NCBI RefSeq assembly: GCF_032062135.1
Contig: NC_092859.1
Span: 156,755,344 to 156,819,343 of the forward strand
DNA: 64,000 nt
Direction: 5' to 3'
DNA from: Pyxicephalus adspersus
Lineage: Eukaryota > Chordata > Amphibia > Anura > Pyxicephalidae
Shown piece by piece: positions 49,108 through 63,240 of this stretch. The stretch's first letter is position 1. Each line of letters starts with the position of its first letter. A program made the translations under genes and the position numbers. The notes beneath the pieces were generated by a model. It was not told where the DNA came from. It worked only from the letters and a program-made list of their open reading frames with translations, and did no database searches.

Positions 49108-52100
49108 TAAATCAAAGGAATGAAGAATTGTTAGCCAGTTTTATGTGCGCCATGGTATTGGTATTGGCACTAAAAGATCTTTTCTGGAGCCTATAAAGAT
49201 TTGACATAGTATATTTTTAGTTTAAATAATTTCCAGTTTTATGGGTTGAGTATAGAAAATATAGGAAGACGGAAACAGGAAGTGTATATTATAAAACATA
49301 GGAAATATTACTTTGGGAATAGAGGGGCTTAGAGGTGAACCCCTATTGTTTCCAAGAACCCCTCACCCCTATTGTTTCCAAGATCATGGGGAGAATTTAT
49401 TCTGTAAGAAATAACCCCAATCATATGATTGAGCTCTCCTCCGATCATGGAGTGCTTCGTGCCGAATATTCCAAATATTACCCTGGGGTTGTTGAGAGTC
49501 CAGAGCGTGAAGTTCACCCTGCAGTATCTGCTCTCCATTTTTTATTGTCCTCAAAATGTGATAGCAGGCAGACAATCAGCAATCAGTTTTAGACAAAATG
49601 GGACCCAGGGCAAATATGAAGTGTTTCAGCTTCAGCACCAAAGGCCCTGGTTAATGTAGAGTCACTGGAACATCTCCTAATTTGCCCTACCTAAAGACCT
49701 GCAGACAATATATTTGACCTTTACGTTCCATACCAAAATATTGCTCATGAGAGATTGCAGTCTATAATTTATAGTAATTTTGACTCAAGGTTACGCTAGT
49801 TGCTTTTGCGGTAGGGAAATGGACACAGCCAGAGGCTGGCACACAGTCCTTATATCACACCTCAGGGTACCTGAGAAATAAGGTAATGTTGTACTTATCC
49901 CGAATCCACACGCAGCTGCAAGCCGGTAGACCATGGAGAATAGAGACACATGTTCTGACTTTGTGCAAACAGTAATGGAACTCAGCTGGGCACAATCTTA
50001 TAAACACAACACCAAAGTAAAGCGACTTGTACAGAAGAGCCTTTTTGAGCGCGAGATGAATAACACGCCTCATAAGTGACCTGATTAGTTAGGGCTGTTT
50101 AATTAGCACTGCCTTAAATATGCACTATTTGAACTATCAAAGGGTACCACTGCTTAGATATTTTGTTCTATAATGAGTTTTGAAGGGTCCTCTATAACCA
50201 TTTTCCTAGCAAGAGATGTACGTGACATTTTTGTATATTAAGTAATATTATGTTTTTTTTTTCTCTTTCAAAAGCTTGCCAAGTGTTATTACGATATATA
50301 CAAATCCTGCATTTGTCTGTATAATTATGTACTGAGAATGCATACAGTTGTAGGTTTGATTCCAGGCACACATCATGTTTTCTTCCCAAACAATGTGACT
50401 CATACTGATTTTTTTTTCAGAACAGGGTGGCAGGGGTGTGAGGTTAAGGCAAGAGAAGGAACCTTATGATTGCTATAATTAAAATAAGCATGCTGCAGCA
50501 CGTACTAAAGCAGACACATAGTTATGAGATTTCTACCTGAAGTGCATTTTCACGCAGTAATGCAGGTATGTCACTGCAGGAAAACGAACACGTGTACAAC
50601 CCCTAAGGCCACCCACTGGCTGAATACAATATACTGTTTGGGAACAGCAGAAAAATAGGAAATGGTTTGGAGGCAATATCTTTAGGAAAAGGGACGGAAA
50701 GTCTAACTTACAATGAAGTCACAAAAAGTGACCTAACTTACATAGAAAATAGAATCTGGTAAATTTTTAAAGTAAGTTAAAAGATTTTGAAAATTGACTT
50801 TTTAGTGTAAGAATTGTGGAAAGCTTTGGAAGGCATGAACTATTTCTGGAGGAAAGGCATTTCAGTTGACTTGTATAGCACCCTCATTACAATTTTCATT
50901 GTCACTTATAGATATCACACCTTCAGCTCTTACATTGATTAGAAGCCCGTTGAATTATTTATTGATATTTTACAAAATTAGAGACAAATTTGTAGGTTTA
51001 ATTTTTTTGATTTCAAGCAAGAACACAAAAGCTAATCAAGATAAATTACTTTGCTCCATTCAACTTCTGGAGAAAACCTAAGGGGTCATCTTTTTTCCCC
51101 TTTGATACTGGTGGGCCACCTAAGATGAGATGATGGGCTGCTAATAGAATTTAATTAATAAAATGTGGGATACTAAAAAATAGGGTGATAGTGTCTCAGT
51201 GTCTTTAGTGCCAACCCCAAAAGGTAATGTAGAACAAATCAAGAAACGAAAGAAGGGTTTTTTTGGCAAATGATAATCAAGAAAAGTTTACTTACTTTAG
51301 TAAACATATACAATAAAGCAAAAACAAATGTCTGAACAAAGAAAATGAGGTGTTCAATAAACAATACAACATCAACACGGACCTGGCCGACTTAGCCAGT
51401 GAACAACTAGTTCAGGGGTTCATGAAGTATTTGGCCCCAAAATATAATGACATAAATGTAGATCAAGCCAGCTTAGGCTCTATACAATTAGCAGCTAAAT
51501 CGAGGATTCGGTGAGTTTTTCGCCCCACAACGGGCCGGAAAACTGGCTCTAGACATCGAGCAACTGACTACTTATAGTAGTTTTAGGGATTGATGTATCA
51601 ATCCCTAGGGTCCAGCAAGGACGTAGTGTGTTTTACAAGGGTATAACGCATTTTGTCTGGTCAGACTTCCCGGGGGTATTAGTACGCTTGCGGGAGGTAA
51701 ATGCTGGAACAATCTAAAGTTTTGACAATACAGTAAATTAGATAATGGTCAGAATGCTACATATATCAGAAGATATATATACTTAATCAGCAAATTGGTA
51801 TGGTGAAATGTAGAAAAATACAGTGATAAATTACAAAAATGCCACATTATAAATAGTTGTATGACAAATAGTTCCAACTGTATAGGCAATTGGTATCAGT
51901 TGGTATATATTTTTCATAAGCCATAGGGAACAGTACTTATACATATTCAGAGTGCATATATTACATATAGTGCTAAAAGTTTAATCATTAATGTAGGATA
52001 CTTTATGTATTTAGGAAACATCATTATGAAACTTAAGGTAATTCATCAATGACATGGAAACGATTGCTCAAGGCTGAATACTTGGTCAAGGTATATGTAT

Positions 52101-54732
52101 GTTGATGGACATATGACCATCACATCTGTATGAGGATGTTGGCCTTTCATTACAAATTTACTATGTCGTTGGTCCACCCTTCCTTTTCCCCTTCTGCAAG
52201 GATTTTCTATAAGATTTTCATAGGATTTGGGATTATGTTTTAAGAAGAATCTGTGAGGTCAGGTAACGATAATAATTGAGAAGAATCATATTCAGCAATC
52301 TAGTTCATAAAAAAGGTCTTCAAGGGGGGTGACGTCAGGGCTCTGTGCAGGGCACTTATAGTCCTACTCACCACACTTCTCAAACCATGCTCTTACTAAC
52401 CAAGCCTACTTTGTGCAGAGGCTTGTTGAACCAAAAACAAACCTTCCCAAACTATTTCCACAAAGTTGGAAGTGCACAATTACCCATTCACTGGAAACAC
52501 CTAAACTTGTTAAGAAGGAGCTTCCACATATGAATGGCCATATAGTGGGCGTAGTGGTCAAATGTCCTCAAATGTTTATCTATAAAGAGGTCATAAAGAT
52601 GCAGCTCTTCTGACATCCAGGTTTAAAGGAAAAAGATCATCTTAAAGAAAGTAAAGTTAGTAAGAAAGTAAACCTAAATTACAACGAGGAAGGGGGACAA
52701 GTGTATGTTGATTTATGCTTGTTCAGAAGAATATCAGGGAAGAACACTCTTGTATGAGATGGGGATCTTTTCCTTATAACTTCCTGACCAGTAATCCAAT
52801 TACTAACTGTCACTGCTCAGCCTCTGTTCACTTTAATTCACTTATTATTGCTAAGTTCCATCATTTGTAGACCAGAGCAGGGCTGAGGTGTATGCAGGAG
52901 AAATATTTATTATTACCTAACTTTATAATAAAAGGCACACACATCACATTCCAACAGTCTGAATTGACTTTACAAGTGAACCTGTTGGGCATTGGAATGT
53001 CTATGGCCAATATTCCATGTTTCCATGCGCTATTCTGTATATTGTAGGAAGAAAGGAGCAGCAGTGGCTGTTGTAAAGCATGCTGGCCGACATATGCACA
53101 TACTTGTAAATAAGATCAGTTACACATTTACAGTTTGTATTAGTTTATGTATTTGGTATTTCTAGCTGATGTCAGGCTGAGAGGGCAGATTAGTTAGACA
53201 CTATGGGCCTTTGGATTTGAAGATTTTGCAGGTCTTTCCAGAAAGCTTACCAATGTCCCTAATTCTGAGGAATGGGCTCTCCTTTTCCAAACAATTGTCA
53301 TCTTTTTAACCAGCTAGCCAGAAATCCACTTTTTTGGGTCCAAATCACCCTATTTATGTCTCCTATTCCATCGACCATCCCTGTAATGTTCATGTAAAAG
53401 TGTACAAATGTAAAGGAGGAGAGGGAAGAACCAGGAAAGGCAAAATACAAGCAGACTAATGGAAAGGTCCAAGACTAGTGTAGAGTGTTTCTAATATTTT
53501 TAGACAATTATAATTATATTGAACCTGCCCCCAGTAAGCTTCTTCCACCAATATAGTTTGGAGCCAGTGACAGGGTGCAGTTACACTTTAAAGAGCCCAT
53601 GTTATCAGACCATTCAATTCAATTATATCAATCTTCTCTGACAATTTTTTGTGCATCTTCACCTGTAAAATCCTCCATTATGTAGACATTCAAAACCCCC
53701 GAGACTGCTCCTGGGCACCTCTATTTTGAATGCTTCGTCAGTAGACTTGCTGTCATTTAAGTGATTTTGCATTAGGCTATAATATTGCACTTTGCTCCTG
53801 CCTCAGCAACTTCGTAAAAGTTTATGCAAGAAGATCGGGGGAGGTGAAGAAGAGAGGTGCCAACACAGACAGTAAATAGACACTCCCAAAAAAGAAGAGG
53901 GCTATGAAGGCCAAGTAGAGTATGGGCCAGGGAACCAATTGTACCTGCGGACAAAATCTCTAGTAAGTTCAGAGGTGTTGTGCAAGTCAGGAAAAAAAAT
54001 ATAAAAAGGAAAAACATTGCACAAGTAGGAATTTACCTGCAATTTTTGGACTTGGTGACTTGGTTGCGTTAAGATTAACATTGCAATATTATGTGATCAC
54101 ATTTTTATTACACTTTCCATTTAACCTGTAAATCACCACACTGGTATTTCCAAACCCTGGTATAAAGAAAACATTATGGTGAGAAATCATCAGTGGATTT
54201 CTTTGACCTTTACTGTGCGAATAGTTTCATGGCCTTCATGACTGGGAGTGTGACAAGGGTGAATCCTTCACTTTGCACAGTGAACATGCTCATCTGTTCT
54301 ATCCCTGAAAGTTTGGATGTATTCAGAATCATTGATGCCTGTTAATAGTCAATCTATATCAGCACAGGTTGTATGTCCAAGGTCAATGTAATATTTAATG
54401 ATGGTGAATGATTCCTGTCGTGGATGGACTGGCCTACAAGAACACCTACAAAAAAACTCTAGTAGGCCAAATTTCTATGCCATCAAATCCAGTTTCTTGG
54501 TGGCCTCCATTGGGCTTTTTTTTATTACTGTGCCAGGAAAGTCTTGCATTCTGTTAGGGTTTCCTCCTTATTTGTTGGCCCATCAGTCCCCAGTTCAACC
54601 CTTGTTCTTCTACACGCAATATCAATGCTGCTACATACAGTGAGGCTACAGAGAGAGGACATTATTGTAAGCTAGAATATAAAGCTGATTGCTGGTTGCT
54701 AACATACTTTGTAGTCTTCTTGTTGTGCGATA
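49108..54732. other. Intergenic or intronic; one ACGCATTTTG-type repeat core near 51650
   Basis: A 5.6 kb stretch with no supported gene. At 51644-51676, AACGCATTTTGTCTGG then GACTTCCCGGGGG is a diverged relative of the 1359 motif, within a segment (51240-51740) that is less AT-rich than its surroundings. Confidence 0.4.
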
Positions 54733-54893
54733 GGGCCTGATTTATTAAAGCTCTCCAAGGCTGGAGAGAATACACTTTCATCAGTGAAGCTGGGTGATCC
54801 AGCAAACCTGGAATGGATTAAGTCAAAGTAAATTGCTATTTGCTATTTGCTGAATGTGGATCCAGTCCTGGAGAGCTTTAATACATCAGGTCC
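54733..54893. mobile_element. Palindromic MITE, copy 9 (right arm shortened)
   Basis: GGGCCTGATTTATTAAAGCT to GAGCTTTAATACATCAGGTCC. About 60 bases are missing from the right arm, so only the outer ends pair. Confidence 0.85.
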
Positions 54894-55499
54894 ATATTGT
54901 CAAAGCTAGATCAATCAAAAGGCAACCAAACCAGGTGCTCCAGCTAGAAACTCCTGCAAAGACAGTAAGCTTGGCCAAAGCTTTCCTTCTCCATATCAGT
55001 TTCACCGATTGGACAGGCAATGCAAATTAGGGGATTGTTAGTAGAGGTGCAAAGGTGTTATCTTGCCTAAGACCCCATTCTGCTTTATTACGTCTCGAAA
55101 TGTTGTGCATGGCTCGATACAGCTTGTGTTGTTTAGTGGCATCTAGGAGAACATGATACAACACTTTCTGCAGATACATTCTTATGGAGCTCGACATTAT
55201 TAAATCTAGTATAGAGATAAATACGGTCAGCGCTTAGCCATACAACACTCGGTACGGGCATCTCATACCTGTTTGCTAACCAGAGAATATAAACAGCCTG
55301 TGAAAACACAAGACAAATGTTAAATCAATAGGCAGTGTTCTGGAGTGCCTAACACATTTATCCCCGGTGAAGACCTTTGACTTATTAATCTCAGTCCCAT
55401 GGCACCTCACAATATGTTATTTCCTGCAAACTTCCATGCATCACTATCTGCTTAGCCGTGTTCTGAAAGAGAATAAAGGAATACCAAAAAAAGAATCCT

Positions 55500-56450
55500 A
55501 GACTGATGGCAGCTGAAAATCTCCTAAGTGCCCTAAGCGACCCCTTTTTTTCACCCTCGTAAAGTGGAACTGTTTTAAAAAGAAAATAATCACACTTACC
55601 TTTACTTCCACAAACCCCCCGATCCCTCCACATCTGTCGATTCGGTCCCGCGCTGTTTGGGATTCTTCTTTCATCCTGGTGAAGGAAGGAAGCTGGACAA
55701 AGGAAGCGGAGGAAGTTCCTCAAGCTGCCATCTTCTTCTTGTCTTCTTCTTTCTTCTAGCTATGTCAGCTGATCTCGCACTGTGCAGGTGTAAGATCGGG
55801 TGATGTGAAAGAAAATAAGGGAAAGAAAGCCAGGCTTTTTGTGTCCAAACTTTTTAAGTATTGAGGTGTTTATTAAAGTGTGTATATTGGGCAAACAATA
55901 AAAGAAACAATACGTTTCTTTGTTATTTCATGATGTACCAGGTAAGTATACTGGACATGTAATTCTCATCATTTTCATATAACAATTATTCTTTACACAA
56001 ACATTATTGATAATATACTCAAAGAATTCACATTGTCTTAATTTCCCAACGCATTTCGCCCACAAAGTGGCTTACTCAGGGGATAGAGAGACTTGAGTAC
56101 CATTAGATGTAGTTAAGGAGAAGGTCCAATGATTTGTGTGAAGAATATATGATTAAAGTATGTCGATGCTAGTAAAGGTTGCCACTGCATCTATAGTGAA
56201 GGATTTTTAACTGGTTAGCAGGTAAGCTTGTTGGTGTGGTTACATTTCAATATTTCATCCAACTTAAATGTGCCTCGGATAAGAGGAAGAAAAGAGGGAG
56301 GAACATAGTGTTTTAGAGTGTGCATACCCTTATAGTCCCTCAAAAATGAAGAATCCATGTTAGACAGGTCAGTGCGGTTTTGATTGATGGGGTGTGAATC
56401 TCTGGGGTTGAGAGTTTAAGTCTGTGTCCAATCTGGGTTATCGAGCCAGT
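55500..56450. repeat. Repeat-like region including an ACGCATTTCGCCC core
   Basis: AAGTGGAACTGTTTTAAAAAG at 55562 and the following GATCCCTCC/CGATTCGG block resemble a dispersed anuran repeat (recognised by style only). At 56049-56082, AACGCATTTCGCCC then GTGGCTTACTCAGGGG belongs to the family noted at 1359. Confidence 0.4.
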
Positions 56451-59164
56451 AGGTTATTATTGAATGGTTAGAAGGTAAATGTTGGTATGGAATACTTAGT
56501 AACCAGGATAGAGAAGGGAGTCCCTGAACAAAAAAAGGAAATTTTATGATACAGTATAAGGATATACGGTTTTGTGGGGTAGTTTATTGTTTGTTGTAAA
56601 GATGGGAAATAAAGGATAGAAGAAGGCCAATTGTAATACACATTGGTAGTTGAGTTAGTGAGCAGTGTATCCGCAGACACCAGGTGATGTACCCTGCTGT
56701 AACTTTTTTTTAATGCTTTAAAAAGCCAAGACTTTGTTACTTTCACATCTGCTAGTTCAGTTTTATGAGCGTTGAGCCCCATATAGATGAATGTCAGTTG
56801 ATTGTTGCTAGAAACAATTTTTTGTGATCATTTCCAGGAACAAATGAACAAATTAGCATGGTACACCATTCTGTTCAATACCTCCCTGTGTTGTCCTCCA
56901 TAGGAATGAATGGTTGTTCCCGTTGTTCATTCATCAATCCCCCATGGCCCTGCATTGCTTTACTGAACAAGTTTGATCACAAGCATCCCATATCTTCCCA
57001 CCATCCATTAACTGCAATCAGAAAGACAGAAAAACAAAAATATAATAACCCAAAAATGACTTTGTGCATCTTTATGATGGAATCGGAGATTTGATATAAT
57101 CATCATCATAAAATGAAATAAAGCTCTGTTATTGAGAGGTGTAGATTGCATTACCCTTATGTAAGACATAATATTCCGAGGAAGCCCATTACTCCGCGAA
57201 TAAATTACACAGAGTGTAAACTGAAATCATCAAATTAATGCAGTATATCAAACTGACACAGAGCACATTAACACATTCACCATAACGCACGGATTCACAG
57301 CGCTGCTTCTGGGCTGAGATCGGTAAAGTGATTTGGTTGCGCTTAGAAATCCGGACTTGTAAAGGTTGAGGGTTCGTGGTCACCTGACCTGCTGCTTGTT
57401 CCTCTGATCTTTGTGGACACGGGACATTGCATTACATAGTTTTCTGGGTGTGCCAGATGCCTGGTAACCCACTGTGCTCAGTTGTTCCTCATGGCAGCCA
57501 CTAAGACACTACAAGACACAACACTGATATAGAGGTCAGGTAGAGGAACCACAGTGCAAGACATCCAACACACCCAAAGCAGTGAGAGGTAAAGATGGGT
57601 GGTGAGCTCCTGCTATAATCAACAAGTATGCACACCATACTTGCTGATATGGCCCATATTTTCTTAGTGCTGTACACCTGCTCCAGGACCTATCATCACT
57701 GCATTCCAGGGAGCCACCATCTTCACTGATCCTTGCAATCCCGTTCATTCATTGGATGATGTAACCCCTGTGGGGGATTGCCTTGTAACCTATTCACATG
57801 CCCTCTCATTCTGTACTACACAGCCATGGAGCCTGGTACTTCTCCACAATCTCTTCCATTACATCCTCCTCCCTGGACCTCAAACAGCAACTGGGTTCGG
57901 CACTCCACCTCAAAAAGACTTGACATGGTGTCCCTATTGTTGAGAAGATAATACCCCTCCCTGTGGTTGCTTACCCTTGAAACACCCAACTCTACTGTGA
58001 CTGTGCCATAGGAAAGGGAGAAATTAACACCAATCCACCTAAGTGCATTTATTTTCTCTATTGATCTTCCATGAACTTCATGGAACTATTGTGTATATAT
58101 AACCAATTTATGTGTAAATTAAAGATGGAACCTGTACTCCGAGGAGTATGGAGACTATCAACACTGACCTCCTCACCCATTGCTTGGTTGTCCATGGCTT
58201 CAGTTCTTCTTCATTTCTACATCCTCGATATGGAAGAGGCCACCTGAGTCATAACTTCCTATCCTCACACTTAATCAACAAACATCAAAGCCTTGAGATC
58301 ATGGTAGCCATCACTTTTTGGGACAGTAAGTCCAGTCTGGTAGACTACCAGTAAAATAAGGAGGCTTTATTCAATTATACAAAGCCCACCTATATAATCA
58401 ATGAATATGGTTTTTTCCATATAATGAGGTCATTTTGAACTATAGAGAAAACTATGGACTTGTTTAAAGCTTTGAAAGGACCCGATACTGATGGAAATAT
58501 GGAAGCCACCATTGGCAAACACCCTTTAGGACTCCTAGTTGTCTGACACTTTTATGTTCTGGGGTTATACCTTATTATATTATATAAAACATGAGAATTC
58601 TACCTAACACATAGCCATTTTCTGCCTATGATGCCTAGGCATGAATGGCATCATTGTCCACCAAGGAGGACTTTTTGAAATACAAAGCAGTTGAAACAAG
58701 ATGTTCTTGAATTGGACTGGAGTGCCTTCTCCAGGAAGATTTCTCCTGTGCTGCATTCTGAAGGAATCTTGAAGGAGGGAAGGGGACATCATAGCAGCAA
58801 TGCAGAAATTTAGTGTTTTTGGAAGAGACCCAGACAATGCAAAAAACAAAAACCACCAATTTAAGTAAAAGATTTATTTCAGAACTTCCAGAACTGAGAT
58901 GCAAGGCATACTTCTATAGGACAGCAAACTTACTTGTAGTTTCCAGTCCTCTATCTGGCTATCTGATTGGCTAAATTGTAATATCTATTTTTTTATCTTT
59001 TGTTTGGTTTTCCCAAACTAGATGGATCCATGTCATATGAAGGTCATAATGCTATTTCCAAAATCTCTATTTCTGAAGATTTCTTGGACCAAACATTTGT
59101 CATACAAAATATTTTACAAAAAGCAGATAATAAACTAGTTGTTTTTTATTCCCATATTTTATCT
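56451..59164. other. Intergenic or intronic, nothing firmly recognised
   Basis: No supported gene, and no element shared with the rest of the window. Confidence 0.45.
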
Positions 59165-60276
59165 TAATTTTTATCATTTTCTTTGTTTTTTATAAAAAGT
59201 GAATGTTGTCTAAAAAGTCACAAAGTCTTTTTTGGGTAGTTTTGGCTTATGCCCACGGTCTATAGCCTGGCAAAATGGAGACTTGGGCAAACATAAATGG
59301 GGGTCCCAAATGCACAACATTCTAGCTCCCTGCACCCCCTACCATTCTATCAATTATGACCCTAGAGAGGAAGGCGACCATTGGTAATCATTGGTAACCA
59401 CAGGTTACCCTACCCAACAATTTTAGTTTTTTATAAAAAGTAAAGGTTGCCTAAAAAGTCCCCTATTCTTTGCATTGGTACATTTGGTATATACCCACGG
59501 TTTAAACTCAGGGATGTTTTATGACAAAATCGGTCCTTGGGCAAATACGAAGTAGGGGACTCAAATTTACAACATTCATTCCAACTTCCTGCATCTGTAC
59601 CATTCTGTTAAATATGTCCCTGGTGAGGATGGAGGCCCTTGGCAATTGCCCAGCTTATCCTACCCAACCTTCACTTTTTTGTTTCCTATAAAAAGTAAAC
59701 ATTGCCTAAGTAATTTGAGTTCAATGCTCTGGACGATTTGGCATACACTCCCGGTCTATACACAGGGATGCTTTTGGCAAATATGAAGCGGGGGACACAA
59801 ATGCACAACATTCCAGCTCCTTGCACTTCTGCCATTTCGTCCATTATGGCCCTGGAGAAAGTGAGGTCACTAGGCAATTGCCCAGCTTGCCCTATCTTAC
59901 ATCGGGCCCTAAATGCATTTACCATGGGCATCAATTCTGCTTCCATTTCCAAACACCAGCTTTTTGTTTCCTATAAAAAGTTTACCTAAAAACTCCTGTA
60001 TTCTGTACATTGGTAGATTTGCCATATACCCTCAGTCCTTACCCAGGGATATTGGGTCTATACCCAGGGATATATTACTTGGCAAATATAAAGTGGGGGA
60101 CCCAACTGAACAACATTCCAGCTCCCTGCACCTTTACAATTTTGCCAATTATGGCACTGGGGGGAGTGGGGTCCCTTGGCAATTGCCCAGCTTGCCCTAC
60201 CTTAAAAGGGGCCCTGAATCTCTTCACCGTGGGCATCAATTTTGCTTCTCTTGGCTCCGGTTTCCATGCACCAGCT
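59165..60276. repeat. Four-unit tandem array, period 240-285 bp
   Basis: TATAAAAAGT recurs at 59191, 59432, 59687 and 59972. Each time it is followed by GTTGCCTAAAAAGTC-like, CACAACATTCCAGCTCCTTG-like and GGCAATTGCCCAGCTTGCC-like blocks in the same order. Units differ by roughly a fifth of positions by eye, so the array is old. The last two units are the most alike and share the CATGGGCATCAATT...CACCAGCT segment. Confidence 0.85.
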
Positions 60277-62593
60277 CCTGAGAATGATGCTCGGCAGAGA
60301 TAAACAGAGGCATCCAATTTATTCATGTCTAACTGCACCGAATCCCCTCACACAGAATGATGTTTCCCTCCTTAGATAGATGATTCATGTGATGAGCAGC
60401 GGGTCACAGAAACATTACTTTGGTGGAAATGACCCCGGTGCCTCCATGTGACATTGAGCATCAAATCCATCAACTGCAAACAGATAATCTGGGAGAACTA
60501 AACAAGAGTTACAGAGATAACAAAATCCAAAAAATGCAGCGTAACAATGATAGAACCTAAAATTATTTGGCCTGCAGCAAAATTATTCAGCACAAAGAAT
60601 CCAATTTTTCTGCACATTACCATTTCCAGTACAGCTTGTTTGATTTGTGAGATAAAATTAGATGCTGTTTGTAGATAGTTTTTTCTTTTTTTTTCTATTA
60701 CTAGGCAGTTGACCAACACTTATCACAATCTTGTCTCACACAATGCATAATAATATCATTACCTACCTACGTTCAGGCTATGCCGAGGGATGTCCGAGGC
60801 AGCTGTTCTGTGTTTTAAAGCAGAAGTCCAGAAGATAGAAATGAATTGTCTACTAAATGATGAAATAACAAAACTGGTTTTATATATTGTTCAGGGACTT
60901 GCACAGCAGTATTTTTCTGCCACTAGGTGTCCTCAGTCTGATGAGCAGAATCATTTAACTCATGTCTTCTGAGCCCAGATCAGCTTGGACCGACCCACAG
61001 ACTGTGACTGTACTGTGATAGAAGCAGAAGACTGAGTTGCTCATCTTTCTGTCATTTATTCTGTTCTTTTATTTAGATTTTTTTTCTTTTCTGGCAAAAT
61101 CATTATGCTTTTTTTCACACCTATTGGGCAGATATAAAAAAGACAAATATATATACTTTCAATAGAGCTGTGCTTCTTCCTAGTCAGCAAATGTCTTTCT
61201 TCCTGGGTACAGGGGTCAGTCACAGGGGGTGAGCTAGGGATTGGTGACCCACAGACCCCAAATGGTTGCATCTGGGACACATTTCCCACCTTCTACTATT
61301 GCTGCAACTTGAAGCATTTGACAGTCAGTGTCAGAAACATGCATAATTGGCATTGCCTATGGGGGTCTAAATACAAATGTCCTCTCCTCAAGACTGACCT
61401 CTACCAATCAGATCATGATATATTTGCAGAGGGAGCCACATCAGGGCTCCGAGAAGAGTACAGGGTTCTGAGATGATCTCAGGAAGCTGTGTACCGGAAT
61501 CTTCTTAGCCCTCCCACCAGCAACAATCTGTCTGCATTGCATGAAGAAGCACAGAGACCCAGTAATGTTATATCAAAAAACATAAATTGAGCACTTGAGG
61601 ATTTTTTACATTTGTTTATAGCATATTGACGAGAATGGGAACCAACTAAGGAAGAAGCAGATTAAACTTCAGCTTTGAACTGCCTTTCCATTCCTCTGAT
61701 CCCATCATTATAAGATGTTTGTGTATCGGGTAAGCACCAGTGATCCCATTCCTGTATTCCCACACAAGCCGGAGACAATGGGGGGATCAATGGAGAAAAC
61801 GCGCTTTATTTATACACCTTTACAATAAACAGCGGCTTGCTGTGCGACTTTGCAGGCTCTGTGTGTGGCTATACATTGGGACTATTGTTAGTGCCGGCTT
61901 TGTTATCTAGGCTAAAACTTCATGGGAGTCAGAGCAGAAATAACATTTCCTGCTTTTTTTTCTTTAAAGTTTTTGTGCCATTCATTGTATTTCTGACTTT
62001 GCCAAGTAAACCGGTGCTAGCGGCTCCAAAAACAGGGGAAAGGCAGAGGAAAGCATTATAGGATTTTAGCAGCAGCACCTCGGGGATAATGCCAGGCATG
62101 AGAATGGAGTGATGTATTATGGGGAACAGGCAGAATCTCAAGCTGATTGGTTAAAGAGAAACTCCAGGCACAAAGTTGTCCAATCACATCACACGTCTTC
62201 ATATTTAGTTTGTGAATATGGCTGTCCACTTGCTGTACTTCTGGCTGCTCTGGGTATGACATCTGCAGATCTCATTGGCACCTGCACTGATGTCATTTTT
62301 ACACCCCCTCTTCCTTAGCCAATCAGAGATGAGCATTCTGCAAACATGGGCAATGGTATCAGTTTGAGGGAAAAAATGACATTTTGGATCGGGTATTTCA
62401 CGGCACTATAATGCATTGCAACATAATGTTGTACAAGCAAAAATCCTGTTTTTTTCTTCTTTTGTATTTTATTGGGTATTCATTGCATGGAGAATTGTCA
62501 TCACATTCACTAAACTAAGTGAAATATCCTTTAAAGGGGAATAATTCAGTTTACTAAGTGATCAGTCTGCAATGTAAAACATAGAAAACCGAC
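60277..62593. other. Intergenic or intronic, nothing firmly recognised
   Basis: A TTCTGCCACTAGGTGTCCTC block at 60917 has a diverged relative near 5695, suggesting another old dispersed repeat. There is no coding support. Confidence 0.4.
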
Positions 62594-62601
62594 CAGGGCC
62601 G

Positions 62602-62637
<36 letters not shown>

Positions 62638-63240
62638 GAGGGAGAGAGAGACAGTGAGGAGAGGTGAGGGGGGAAAGAGACAGAGAAGGACAGAGGGACA
62701 AGGAAAAGAGGGAGAGGGGAGAGAAAAACAGAGCAGAGGAGAGGAAGGGGAAAAAGGGGAGAAAGAGAGGAGGAGAGATAAAGTAACATACAAGTGACAA
62801 GAGAGGGAATAGTGAGTGGGAAGGGGAGCGAATAAATGGAGAGAATGAGGGAGCGGATAAAGAGAGAGGGGAAAGAGGAGAAGGAGAAAAAGAGAGGAGT
62901 GAGGGGGGACAGGGGAGAGACAGAGGGGAAGGAGAGAAGGTACAAAGATGGGGGAAGAGAGGGAAAGTGGAGAGAGAAAAAAAGGGAGAGAGAGTGGGGG
63001 AGAGAGCACAGAGCAGAGAGAGAAGAGTGGGCGAGAGAGGGTATTGAGAAGGAGAATGGAATGGAAGAGTGAATACAAATGTCACCCAGCACAAATCTTT
63101 GTATGCTACCTTGGTATAACCTTGGTGGATATTGTCGACCAGCAGCAGCCGGTTCCACATGGGCTTGTTGTAATTGCACCCCTAGTGGTCACACCTCTCT
63201 AAGCCACGGCCTAGGTGGCCTTATGGGAAATCTGGCCCTG
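62594..63240. mobile_element. hAT-like MITE with expanded polypurine core, copy B
   Basis: The ends CAGGGCCGGA and TCTGGCCCTG are inverted repeats; flanks AAACCGAC and AAACCATC agree at 6 of 8. Bases 62602-63070 are a nearly uninterrupted purine tract that starts as pure GA dinucleotides. The unique right part matches copy A. Confidence 0.8.

Noticed and set aside
59686..60338. Similar peptides encoded on both strands in the 59-60 kb region
   Set aside because: The resemblance comes from the tandem DNA array, not from a duplicated gene.
62546..63202. Frames of up to 205 codons, Ser/Leu/Pro-rich
   Set aside because: Same reason: low-complexity GA tract of the second MITE copy.
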